A stretch of DNA of 13,161 bases from DASZHJ01 sp035938015 (lineage in GTDB: Bacteria; Pseudomonadota; Alphaproteobacteria; ATCC43930; CGMCC-115725): the NCBI GenBank assembly GCA_035938015.1, contig DASZHJ010000215.1, positions 1 to 13,161 of the forward strand, in the 5' to 3' direction. Both the position numbers and the translations under genes were made by a program. The number at the start of each line of letters is the position of its first letter. Positions within the stretch are counted from its first letter, which is position 1. Positions 6,698-13,161 of this stretch are shown one piece after another. The notes under the pieces were generated by a model. That model had not been told where the DNA came from and did no database searches. It worked only from the letters and a program-made list of their open reading frames with translations.

Positions 6698-7599
6698 CCG
6701 TGGCACTCGGCGAGGGACAAGAGCCGGACCCCGGCGTCAGCCAAGCGTCCCTGCGCGGCCCGGGCGTCCTCGAGCGGATCGCCCTGCTGCGCGAGAGCCC
6801 GATCGCGATCCTGGGCCTCGGCATCATCCTGTTCTGGGTCGCGGTTGCGATCCTGGCGCCGCTGCTGGCGCCCTTCTCTCCGACCGCGACGATCCAGCCG
6901 ATGGCACCGCCCTGGTCCCGCGGAGCCGGCGGCCAGCTCTTCGTTCTCGGCACCGATCAGCTCGGGCGCGACGTGCTGTCGCGCATTATATTCGGCGCCC
7001 GCACCGTGCTGATCTACGCGCCGGCGGCGACGGCGAGCGCCTATGTGGTCGGGGTGGCCGCCGGCCTGCTCGCCGGCTATCGCCAGGGCTGGATCGACGA
7101 GTTGCTGTCTCGCGCGAGCGATCTCGTCTTGGCGTTTCCGGCACTGGTGCTCTACATCGTCATCATCGAGAAATTCGGCTCCTCGGGCCTCAACATCATC
7201 GTCGCGGTGACCCTCGCGAGCGGGCCGGCGGTGATGCGGATCGTGCGCGGCCTGGTGCTCGACGTGCGCGGCCGGGCTTTCGTCGCGGCGGCGCAGGTCC
7301 GCGGCGAATCGCCCTGGTACATCATGCTGGCCGAGATCTTCCCGAATACCGCCGGTCCGCTGCTCGTCGATGCCTGCCTGCGGCTCGGCTACGTCACCGT
7401 GACCATCGGAACGCTGGGATTCCTTGGTTTGGGTTTGCCGCCGCCCGCGCCCGATTGGGGCGGAATGATCAACGAGACGCGGCAATTCGCCATGATCTAT
7501 CCGCACATGGTGGTGTTTCCCTGCCTCGCCATTTCCTCGCTGGTGCTCGGCTTCAACCTGCTCGCCGACGGCCTCGGCGACATCGGGAAGCGCCTATGA
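6694..7599 (+). CDS. ABC transporter permease, DppC/OppC type
   Basis: Second inner-membrane permease, 301 residues. It has the hallmark DppC N-terminus: a soluble leader, then RESPIAILGLGIILFWVAVAILAPLLAPFSP as helix 1, followed by the conserved LFVLGTDQLGRDVLSRIIFGAR block. The coupling loop AFVAAAQVRGESPWYIMLAE starts at residue 195, and the conserved GFLGLGLPPPAPDWGGMI lies near the C-terminus. The ATG at 6694 overlaps the preceding stop; GAGGA at 6679-6683 is a usable ribosome binding site. Its stop overlaps the ATPase start by 4 bp. The two permeases and fused ATPase form one coupled translational unit, as expected for fixed subunit ratios. Confidence 0.93.
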   Translation: MTVALGEGQEPDPGVSQASLRGPGVLERIALLRESPIAILGLGIILFWVAVAILAPLLAPFSPTATIQPMAPPWSRGAGGQLFVLGTDQLGRDVLSRIIFGARTVLIYAPAATASAYVVGVAAGLLAGYRQGWIDELLSRASDLVLAFPALVLYIVIIEKFGSSGLNIIVAVTLASGPAVMRIVRGLVLDVRGRAFVAAAQVRGESPWYIMLAEIFPNTAGPLLVDACLRLGYVTVTIGTLGFLGLGLPPPAPDWGGMINETRQFAMIYPHMVVFPCLAISSLVLGFNLLADGLGDIGKRL

Positions 7600-9701
7600 C
7601 CGCGCTCCGCCCCGCCACCGCGGCCGAGCGCGCGGCACCGCTCCTGGAGATCGACGAGCTCTCGATTTCCTATGAGACGCGCCTCGGCGCCATCCCCGCG
7701 GTGAGCGGCGTCTCCTTGCGGCTTTCCGCCGGCGAGAGCTTGGGCCTGGTCGGCGAATCAGGTTGCGGCAAGTCGACGCTGGCGCTCGCGGTCATGGCGT
7801 ATCTCACGGAGAATGCGGCGATCGTCGGCGGCGAAGTGCGCTTTAAGGGCCGGGACATCGCGGGTCTGCCGCCCGAGGAGCTCCGGCGCCTGCGGGGCGG
7901 CGGCATCGCCATGGTCTTCCAGGAGCCAGGTGCCGCGCTCAATCCGTCCATGCGGATCGGCGAGCAGATCGCAGAGGCGGCTGTGTTCCATGCCGGCGTC
8001 TCCTGGACGGCCGCGCGTGAGCGCGCTGGCGCGATACTGGGCGACGTCGGCCTGCCCGACGTCGAGCGTATCCTCAACGCCTATCCGCATCAGCTTTCGG
8101 GCGGGCAGCAGCAGCGGGCCGTGATCGCCATGGCGCTGCTCGGCCGCCCGGCGCTGCTGCTGCTCGACGAGCCCACGACCAACCTCGACGTCACGGTGGA
8201 AGCGGGCGTGGTGGAGCTGATCGCCGGCTTGAAGAAAAAATACGGCATGGCGCTCATCTATATCTCGCACAATCTCGGCCTGATCGCGCAGATGTGCGAG
8301 CGGGTGGCCGTCATGTATGCGGGCGAGATCGTCGAGGAGGGCCCGGTCGAGGATATCTTCCGGGCGCCGCGCCATCCCTATACGGCGGGGCTGCTGCGAT
8401 GCATTCCGTCGCTCAACACCGACAAGCGCGAGCACAGGCTGCGCCCGATCCGCGGACAGGTTGCCCAGCCGGCGGACCGCGCGCCCGGCTGTGCCTTCGC
8501 GCCGCGCTGCGATCACGCGGTGTCGGGTATCTGCGATCAGGGCCGATTGGCACTCGTGCCGGTGCGCGCCGAGCGCGCGCACAGCGTGCGCTGCCGGCGC
8601 TGGTCGGAGATCGCCGCGATCGAGGAGCCGCCGGCGGCCAAACCGGGCGCGGACATCGCCGGAGAGGAGATCCTGCTGAGCGTGCGCGATCTCGACAAGC
8701 ACTACTTGATCGACAAGGTCGGCTTGGCGGCGTTCCTGGGCCTCTCGGGGCGGCGTGTGCTCAAGGCGAACCAGAAGCTCAGCTTCCGGGTGCGCCGCGG
8801 CCAGACCTTGGCGATCGTCGGCGAGTCCGGCTGCGGAAAATCCACCTTCGCCAAGGTGCTGATGGGACTCGAGGCGGCGACTTCGGGCTCGATCGAATTC
8901 GAGGGCGTCGAGCTCGCGAGGCTACCGGTCGAGCGCCGCACTCCCGAGCAGCGCCGCGCGCTGCAGATCGTGTTCCAGAATCCCGACGAGACGCTCAATC
9001 CCTGCTACAGCGTCGGCGCGCAGATCGGCCGGGTGATCCGGAAATTCGGTATCGGCCGCTCGCGCGACGAGGTGGAGCGGGAAACCTCCCGATTGCTACG
9101 CCTGACGCGACTGCCTGCCGCGCTGGCGAGCCGGAAGCCGCAGCACCTCTCGGGTGGGCAAAAGCAGCGGGTGGCGATCGCCCGGGCCTTCGCCGGGCGG
9201 CCCAGCACCGTCGTCGCGGACGAGCCGGTATCCTCGCTCGACGTCTCCGTGCGCGCGGCGATTACCGAGCTGCTGATCGAGATCCAGGAGAGCCATGGTA
9301 CCACGCTCCTCGTCATCAGCCACGACCTCGGTCTCGTCCGTTACATGGCCGACCGCGTGGTGGTGATGTATCTCGGTCAGATCATGGAGAGCGGTACTAC
9401 GGCGGAGGTGTTCGCGGCGCCCCATCATCCCTATACCGAAGCGCTGCTCTCGGCCATGCCGCTCGCGGACGCCACGGCGCCGCATCAGCGGATCGTGCTC
9501 GAGGGCGAGATACCCAGCGCGCTGTCGCCGCCGAGCGGCTGTCCCTTCCATACGCGCTGCCACCGCAAAATCGGCGCGATCTGCGAGCAACAGAAGCCCG
9601 TGGAGCAGCGCCTGGCTCGAGGCAGTCATCGCATCGTCTGCCACATTCCAGCGGAAGAGCTTGCGCGAACCGATGCCGTGGTCGAGCCTGTGCCGTCATG
9701 A
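7596..9701 (+). CDS. Fused double ABC ATPase (DppD-DppF type)
   Basis: Energy-supplying subunit, with both nucleotide-binding domains of a peptide-type importer fused in one 701-residue chain. Domain 1: Walker A GESGCGKST (53-61), signature LSGGQQQR (from 167), Walker B ending D191-E192. Domain 2: Walker A GESGCGKST (from 409), signature LSGGQKQR (from 518), Walker B D542-E543. Each domain ends in the oligopeptide-transporter C-terminal region with four cysteines: C299, C305, C313, C333 and C649, C655, C663, C682. Equivalent cysteines hold an iron-sulfur cluster in some Dpp ATPases (family knowledge), so a regulatory cluster is possible. The start at 7596 overlaps the preceding stop (ATGA) and follows GGGAAG at 7585-7590. 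An in-frame extension to 7455 lies inside the permease gene and is rejected. Both halves look catalytically intact. One polypeptide replaces the usual two subunits. Confidence 0.95.
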   Translation: MTALRPATAAERAAPLLEIDELSISYETRLGAIPAVSGVSLRLSAGESLGLVGESGCGKSTLALAVMAYLTENAAIVGGEVRFKGRDIAGLPPEELRRLRGGGIAMVFQEPGAALNPSMRIGEQIAEAAVFHAGVSWTAARERAGAILGDVGLPDVERILNAYPHQLSGGQQQRAVIAMALLGRPALLLLDEPTTNLDVTVEAGVVELIAGLKKKYGMALIYISHNLGLIAQMCERVAVMYAGEIVEEGPVEDIFRAPRHPYTAGLLRCIPSLNTDKREHRLRPIRGQVAQPADRAPGCAFAPRCDHAVSGICDQGRLALVPVRAERAHSVRCRRWSEIAAIEEPPAAKPGADIAGEEILLSVRDLDKHYLIDKVGLAAFLGLSGRRVLKANQKLSFRVRRGQTLAIVGESGCGKSTFAKVLMGLEAATSGSIEFEGVELARLPVERRTPEQRRALQIVFQNPDETLNPCYSVGAQIGRVIRKFGIGRSRDEVERETSRLLRLTRLPAALASRKPQHLSGGQKQRVAIARAFAGRPSTVVADEPVSSLDVSVRAAITELLIEIQESHGTTLLVISHDLGLVRYMADRVVVMYLGQIMESGTTAEVFAAPHHPYTEALLSAMPLADATAPHQRIVLEGEIPSALSPPSGCPFHTRCHRKIGAICEQQKPVEQRLARGSHRIVCHIPAEELARTDAVVEPVPS

Positions 9702-10627
9702 CCGACTATCCGCGCGATCTCGTCGGCTATGCGGGCCACCCGCCCGATCCTCGCTGGCCAGGTGAGGCGCGGCTCGCGGTCAATTTCGTGCTGAATTACG
9801 AGGAAGGCGGTGAGCGGTCCATTCTGCACGGCGATGGTGAGTCGGAAACGCGGCTCACCGATCTCGCGGCGGGCGCGCCGCTCCGCAATGCGCGCGATCT
9901 CAACATGGAGTCGGCTTACGAGTACGGCGCGCGCGTGGGCTTCTGGCGCCTACTCCGGATCTTTGGCGAGCGTAAGGTGCCGTTCACGGCTTATGCCGTC
10001 GGCATGGCGCTCGAGCGCAACCCCAGGGCGGCCGAGGCCATGGCAGAGGTGGGCTGCGACTTCGTCGATCACGGCTGGCGCTGGATCGACTATCACGGCG
10101 TCGACGAGGCGACCGAGCGCGAGCACATCGCCCGCTCGGTGGAGGCGATCCGCCGGCTCACCGGAAGCCGGCCGCTCGGCTGGTACGTCGGCACGCCCAG
10201 CCCCAACACGCGGCGCCTCGTCGTGGAGGAGGGCGGCTTCCTCTACGACAGCGATGCCTACAACGACGAGCTGCCCTATTGGAATCACGAGCACGGCCGG
10301 CCGCACCTCATCATTCCGCACACGCTCGAGGACAATGACACGCGGCTCGCCCGCGGCCTGGGTTGGGGGCAGTCCGGCGATTTTCTGACCTCACTCAAGG
10401 ACAATTTCGATACGCTCTACGCGGAAGGTGCGGCGCAACCGCGCATGATGACGGTCGCCCTGCACTGCCGTCTCGCGGGGAAGCCCGGTCGCGCGGCGGC
10501 GTTCGCGCGCTTCATCGATCATGTCCAGCGGCACGACCGGGTGTGGGTCTGCCGGCGACTCGACATCGCCCATCACTGGCGCGACCATCATTCACCCAGG
10601 GAGCGTGCACCCAATGAGCAACCATGA
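9698..10627 (+). CDS. puuE: PuuE-type allantoinase / cyclic-ureide hydrolase (polysaccharide deacetylase fold)
   Basis: Member of the PuuE branch of the carbohydrate esterase 4 (NodB) superfamily, 309 residues. Characterised PuuE opens allantoin to allantoate without a bound metal. The family N-terminus is clear: YPRDLVGYAG, then LNYEEGGE at 32-39 in place of the metal-binding TFDDGP of true deacetylases, and LHGD shortly after. Further blocks are DHGWRWIDY from 124, PNTRRLVVEEGGFLYDSDAYNDELPYW from 169, and LHCRLAGKPGR with H256. Compared with PuuE as I remember it, the segment GWYVGTPSPNTR (161-172) has Thr166 where an Arg is usual, and DHGW replaces SHGY. Substrate drift, for example to hydantoins, is possible. 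No other purine-degradation gene is visible in the window. The ATG overlaps the ATPase stop (ATGA) and has only a weak ribosome binding site, so it is probably coupled. Its last 14 bp overlap the next gene. Confidence 0.85.
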   Translation: MTDYPRDLVGYAGHPPDPRWPGEARLAVNFVLNYEEGGERSILHGDGESETRLTDLAAGAPLRNARDLNMESAYEYGARVGFWRLLRIFGERKVPFTAYAVGMALERNPRAAEAMAEVGCDFVDHGWRWIDYHGVDEATEREHIARSVEAIRRLTGSRPLGWYVGTPSPNTRRLVVEEGGFLYDSDAYNDELPYWNHEHGRPHLIIPHTLEDNDTRLARGLGWGQSGDFLTSLKDNFDTLYAEGAAQPRMMTVALHCRLAGKPGRAAAFARFIDHVQRHDRVWVCRRLDIAHHWRDHHSPRERAPNEQP

Positions 10628-12071
10628 GGCGACCCCGCTGGTGATCCGCAACGGCGCCATTATCGACGGCACCGGCAAGCCGCGCTTCGCCGCGGATATG
10701 GCGATCTCCGGCGGCCGCATCGTCGAGATTGGCACCATCTCGGCCCGAGGCGCGCGCGAGATCGACGCCCGCGGCATGGTTGTGGCGCCCGGCTTCATCG
10801 ATGCCCACACGCATGACGACCGTGCTCTCCTGTCGATGCCGGATATGGCGCCCAAGGTGAGCCAGGGCGTCACTTCGGTGGTGGCCGGGAATTGCGGGGT
10901 GAGCCTCGCGCCCCTGGTGCTCGATGGCGTGCCGCCGCCGCCGCTGGACCTACTGGGAAGCGAGGCCGGCTGGTTCCGCTTCGCGCGGTTCCGCGATCTG
11001 GTGGCGGCGCTCGAGGAGAGCCCGCCCGCGCTCAACTGTGGCCTGCTCGTCGGCCACATCACGCTGCGCCACCGCGTCATGGACCGTATGGATCGGGCTG
11101 CCAGGCCGGCCGAAGTCGCGGAAATGGCCCGCCAGGTGAGCGCGTCCATGAGCGAGGGCGCCATCGGATTCAGCACCGGCCTCGACTATCCGAGCGCGGT
11201 GGCGGCGCCCATCGAGGAGATCCTGCCACTGGTCGAGGCGGTGAAGCCGGGCGGCGGACTCTATTGTTCGCACCACCGCAACTACTTCGAAAAGCTCGAG
11301 GAGGCGATCGACGAGGCGCTGACCATCGGGCGCGAGACCGCCGTGCCCTTGACTATCTCGCACCATCAGTGCACAGGCCGCGAAAATTTCGGCAAGGGGC
11401 CAAAGACCCTGGCTGTGATCGAGACGGCGCGTCGCTCCCAGGAGGTCGGTCTCGACGCCTATCCCTATAATGCGAGCTCCAAAACGCTCGATCCCGGCCG
11501 CGCCAAGCCCGGCGTGCGCATCATGGTCACCTGGTCTACTAATCACCCGGCACTCGCCGGCAAGATGCTCGACGAAATCGCGGCCGAGTGGGGTTGCAGC
11601 AACATGGAAGCCGCGGAGCGATTGCTTCCGGCCGGCGCGATCTATTTTCAGCTGGATGAGGGTGACGTGCAGGCGATCCTCGCCTATGAGCACACGATGA
11701 TCGGTTCCGACGGCCTGCCGCACGACAAGCACCCGCACCCGCGCCTCTGGGGCACATTCCCGCGCGTGCTCGGTCATTATTCCCGAGAGCTCGGCCTGTT
11801 CTACCTGGAAGAAGCGGTGCGGCGGATGACGGGCCTGCCGGCAGCTTGGTTCGGCTTCCAGGGCCGGGGCATCCTGCGCGAGGGCGCCCATGCGGACGTC
11901 GTGATCTTCGACCCCGAGAGCGTCAAGGATGCGGGGGACTTCATCCATCCCGCGCAGCCGGCGATCGGGATCGAGCTGGTGATGGTGAACGGGGTCATCG
12001 TATGGCAACACGGCGCCGGCACCGGCGCGCGCCCAGGCCGCGTGCTGCGGCGCGAGCCGATCGCCGCATGA
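10614..12071 (+). CDS. N-acyl-D-amino acid deacylase (D-aminoacylase), amidohydrolase superfamily
   Basis: Zinc enzyme that hydrolyses N-acyl-D-amino acids to the D-amino acid and a fatty or acetic acid. The 485-residue product has the small N-terminal beta domain (VIRNGAIIDGTGKPR), then the TIM barrel. HxH is at H65 and H67 (DAHTHDD), the bridging cysteine is C94 (GNCGVS), and further ligands are H220 (YCSHHR) and H250 (TISHHQ). The catalytic aspartate is D366 (GSDGLPHDKHPHPR). H220, H250 and D366 match the numbering of the characterised Alcaligenes enzyme as I recall it; the others are offset by two. The C-terminal FGFQGRGILREGAHADVVIFDPE closes the beta domain. The start at 10614 (MSNHEA) follows GGGAG at 10599-10603; an extension to 10521 lies inside puuE. 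Acyl group and side-chain preference are not readable. It is the second D-specific enzyme in the operon. Confidence 0.93.
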   Translation: MSNHEATPLVIRNGAIIDGTGKPRFAADMAISGGRIVEIGTISARGAREIDARGMVVAPGFIDAHTHDDRALLSMPDMAPKVSQGVTSVVAGNCGVSLAPLVLDGVPPPPLDLLGSEAGWFRFARFRDLVAALEESPPALNCGLLVGHITLRHRVMDRMDRAARPAEVAEMARQVSASMSEGAIGFSTGLDYPSAVAAPIEEILPLVEAVKPGGGLYCSHHRNYFEKLEEAIDEALTIGRETAVPLTISHHQCTGRENFGKGPKTLAVIETARRSQEVGLDAYPYNASSKTLDPGRAKPGVRIMVTWSTNHPALAGKMLDEIAAEWGCSNMEAAERLLPAGAIYFQLDEGDVQAILAYEHTMIGSDGLPHDKHPHPRLWGTFPRVLGHYSRELGLFYLEEAVRRMTGLPAAWFGFQGRGILREGAHADVVIFDPESVKDAGDFIHPAQPAIGIELVMVNGVIVWQHGAGTGARPGRVLRREPIAA

Positions 12072-12847
12072 AGCTTCCGCTCTATATCGTCGACGCCTTC
12101 TCGGACCGGCCGTTCGCCGGCAATCCCGCTGCGATCTGCCCGCTAGAATCCTGGCTCCCCGACGAGACGATGCAGCGCATCGGCGCCGAGATGAATTTTT
12201 CGGAGACGGCCTTCCTCGTGCCGACGCCCGAGGGCTGGCACATAAGATGGTTCACGCCGACCCTCGAGGTCGATTTGGTGGGTCATGCGACGCTCGCCGC
12301 AGCGCATATCATTTTCGAGCGCATCGACCGTTCGCGCGCGGAGGTGCGCTTTTCGAGTCTCAGCGGGCCTTTGCTCGTTCGACGATCCCAAGAGCTTCTG
12401 GAAATGGACTTCCCGGCGCGGCGGCCCACGCCTTGCCCAGCGCCGGCGCTGTTGGTGGGCGGCCTCCGCGCGAAGCCGGAGCAGGTTTTGGCGGCGCAGC
12501 ACTATCTCGCAGTCTTTCGCAATGCCGAAGCGGTGCGGGGACTTGTACCCGATCTTGAGCAACTCGCGCGGCTCGACCGCGCAGCGGTGATCGTGACGGC
12601 TCCGGGCGGCCCGGGAGATTTTGTCTCGCGCTTCTTTGCGCCCGCGAACGGCGTTCCCGAGGATCCGGCCTCGGGGGTTGCGCATTGCAGCCTCGTTCCA
12701 TACTGGTCGGAGCGCCTAGGCAAGCGCCGGCTCGTCGGCCATCAACTGTCGAAACGAGGTGGCGTCTTCTTCTGCGAGGATCGCGGCGAGCGCGTGATCA
12801 TCGCCGGGCATGCGGTTCTCTTCCTCGAGGGCACGATCACGCTCTGA
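12068..12847 (+). CDS. PhzF/YddE-family isomerase-like protein
   Basis: Member of the PhzF family, which shares the two-lobed fold of diaminopimelate epimerase and proline racemase. PhzF itself isomerises a phenazine precursor by proton transfer; most family members are uncharacterised. The 259-residue product starts with the signature IVDAFSDRPFAGNPAAIC. The general acid/base glutamate is E46 in MNFSETAF, GHATLAAAHI starts at G72, and the second-lobe motif EDPASGVAH carries D199. It is shorter than typical members (about 280-300 residues), with short connecting segments, but both lobes and key residues are present. The ATG overlaps the previous stop (ATGA), making it the last gene of the operon. 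A role as isomerase or epimerase of an amino acid or its N-carbamoyl derivative is an attractive inference from context. Phenazine synthesis is unlikely, as no other phz gene is present. Confidence 0.88.
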   Translation: MKLPLYIVDAFSDRPFAGNPAAICPLESWLPDETMQRIGAEMNFSETAFLVPTPEGWHIRWFTPTLEVDLVGHATLAAAHIIFERIDRSRAEVRFSSLSGPLLVRRSQELLEMDFPARRPTPCPAPALLVGGLRAKPEQVLAAQHYLAVFRNAEAVRGLVPDLEQLARLDRAAVIVTAPGGPGDFVSRFFAPANGVPEDPASGVAHCSLVPYWSERLGKRRLVGHQLSKRGGVFFCEDRGERVIIAGHAVLFLEGTITL

Positions 12848-12996
12848 GCGCTGCGATCGCGAACGAAATATCAAGTGGGTTCTGCTACATCGACGCTCCT
12901 GGGTGTACGGGTACCGCTGTCGAACTTCCGCACGCCTCGTCGATGGTCCGCTGATCACCTGCCTTGGATTTGTTCCCGCAATACTAATTTGTATTT

Positions 12997-13019
12997 ATTG
13001 ATGTAAACTATAACTCAAT
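12997..13019. promoter_or_regulatory. Possible activator-type dyad upstream of the tail promoter
   Basis: ATTGA (12997-13001) and TCAAT (13015-13019) form a perfect 5-bp dyad with a 13-base spacer, and one more pair matches just inside. Its centre is about 58 bases before the likely transcription start of the downstream promoter, a place where LysR-type or similar activators often bind. Five-base arms in AT-rich DNA can arise by chance. Confidence 0.2.
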
Positions 13020-13028
13020 TATCTGTAC

Positions 13029-13059
13029 TTGACTATGGCCACAAAAATTACTATATAAT
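13029..13059 (+). promoter_or_regulatory. Sigma-70-type promoter
   Basis: The -35 box TTGACT (13029-13034) matches consensus at five of six positions. A perfect -10 box TATAAT lies at 13054-13059 with a 19-bp spacer, and an overlapping TATATA at 13052-13057 gives the ideal 17 bp. The expected start is near 13066, giving a leader of about 43 bases before the ATG at 13109. Such a near-consensus promoter stands out beside the GC-rich operon and points to a separately transcribed gene beyond the window. Confidence 0.55.
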
Positions 13060-13108
13060 ATTCAAATCAGAGTACTTCTGCGATATTCTCGTGTCTAGGA
13101 GATGTCAT

Positions 13109-13161
13109 ATGCACGAGGCAATCCTCGTCGCATACCGGCGTCATGCTCAAGCGCGGATCCG
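13109..13161 (+). CDS. Start of an unidentified reading frame, cut by the window end
   Basis: The ATG at 13109 follows AGGAGA (13097-13102) with a 6-base gap and lies about 43 bases after the predicted promoter start. The 17 complete codons seen (MHEAILVAYRRHAQARI) are open to the window end. The first residues loosely recall the N-terminus of thiolases (MREAVIVAxxRT), but the following residues do not continue that pattern, so I do not assign a function. Promoter, ribosome binding site and open frame together make a real gene likely. Confidence 0.45.
   Translation, partial: MHEAILVAYRRHAQARI
13113..13128 (+). repeat. Perfect hairpin within the first codons of the terminal reading frame
   Basis: ACGAGG-CAAT-CCTCGT is a perfect 6-bp inverted repeat with a 4-base loop, beginning two bases after the ATG at 13109. 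In mRNA it would form a stable stem at codons 2-7, where ribosomes first engage. It could lower translation or be a protein-binding site, or it may be coincidental. Confidence 0.3.

Larger units (their letters stand above)
12848..13108. other. Gene-free spacer turning sharply AT-rich
   Basis: No coding sequence is recognised after the operon stop. The first 110 bases keep the local high G+C and hold no clear hairpin with a T-run, so no intrinsic terminator is evident. From 12961 to 13080 only 36 of 120 bases are G or C (30%), against about two-thirds elsewhere, and within 12981-13070 it is 21 of 90. The AT-rich part contains a promoter-like sequence and a dyad (listed separately). It may be an ordinary promoter region or the edge of acquired DNA. 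Confidence 0.7.

Noticed and set aside
4304..6706. An 800-codon open frame on the minus strand across three genes
   Set aside because: It lies antisense to the M20 hydrolase, D-carbamoylase and permease, all with clear catalytic or family motifs. Its product is a low-complexity run of Arg, Asp, His and Glu typical of a shadow frame in high-GC DNA.
7455..7595. 47-residue N-terminal extension of the double ATPase
   Set aside because: It overlaps the DppC-like permease and has no family similarity. The ATG at 7596 has an ATGA overlap and a GGGAAG ribosome binding site.
8294..9697. Long in-frame 5' extension of the PuuE-like gene (777 codons in total)
   Set aside because: The extension lies inside the ATPase gene in another frame. 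The family N-terminus (YPRDLVGYAG) begins at the ATG at 9698, which overlaps the ATPase stop.
10521..10613. Extended start for the D-aminoacylase
   Set aside because: The 31 extra residues lie within the PuuE-like gene. The ATG at 10614 has a GGGAG site and reproduces the H220/H250/D366 numbering of the known enzyme.
11846..12067. Extended start for the PhzF-like gene
   Set aside because: The region is inside the D-aminoacylase gene; the PhzF signature IVDAFSDRPFAGNP starts just after the ATG at 12068.
12853..12860. GCGATCGC palindrome after the operon
   Set aside because: Too short, and not followed by a T-run, so not an intrinsic terminator; such palindromes are frequent in GC-rich DNA.
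13155..13160. GGATCC one base before the window end, as a possible cloning or contig junction
   Set aside because: A single six-base restriction site occurs often by chance and no vector sequence is recognised; noted only as a possible artefact.
1..13161. tRNA, rRNA, CRISPR, insertion sequence or riboswitch
   Set aside because: No cloverleaf, repeat-spacer array, transposase-like product, terminal inverted repeats or recognisable riboswitch core was seen by eye on either strand.

Overview
The window is high-GC bacterial DNA, about two-thirds G+C by eye. All recognisable genes lie on the + strand and are tightly packed, with several 4-bp ATGA stop/start overlaps. A Tat-exported solute-binding protein, a Dpp/Opp-type ABC importer with a fused double ATPase, and the gene style fit a proteobacterium, most likely a soil or rhizosphere Alphaproteobacterium. 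That placement is an inference from style; the window holds no marker gene.

Layout: (1) 1-1239, a 12-helix MFS transporter whose 5' end lies at the window edge. (2) 1240-1315, a short gap with two small AA-centred dyads whose centres are 20 bp apart, then a strong ribosome binding site. (3) 1316-12847, one apparent operon of ten genes. In order these are a family-5 ABC substrate-binding protein, a GlcG/HbpS-like protein, an M20-type carbamoylase/allantoate amidohydrolase, an N-carbamoyl-D-amino acid amidohydrolase of the nitrilase superfamily, DppB-like and DppC-like permeases, a DppD-DppF fusion ATPase, a PuuE-type allantoinase (carbohydrate esterase 4 fold), an N-acyl-D-amino acid deacylase, and a PhzF-family isomerase-like protein. 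(4) 12848-13161, a gene-poor tail that drops to about 30% G+C, carries a near-consensus sigma-70-type promoter, and ends inside an unidentified reading frame with a good ribosome binding site.

How the genes may work together: the ABC system would bring in a small amide or peptide-like compound. Three enzyme types then match the steps cyclic ureide -> N-carbamoyl compound -> amino acid. The PuuE-like protein would open the ring, and the nitrilase-type and M20-type enzymes would remove carbamoyl groups from D and L (or allantoate-like) products. The D-aminoacylase would free N-acylated D-amino acids, and the PhzF-like protein could be an isomerase or epimerase. No classical metal-dependent hydantoinase, hydantoin racemase, D-amino acid oxidase or regulator is present in the window. 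The main alternatives are salvage of hydantoins and N-modified D-amino acids, or an unusual allantoin/ureide route. The first is favoured because two enzymes with exact D-amino-acid-type catalytic signatures are present.
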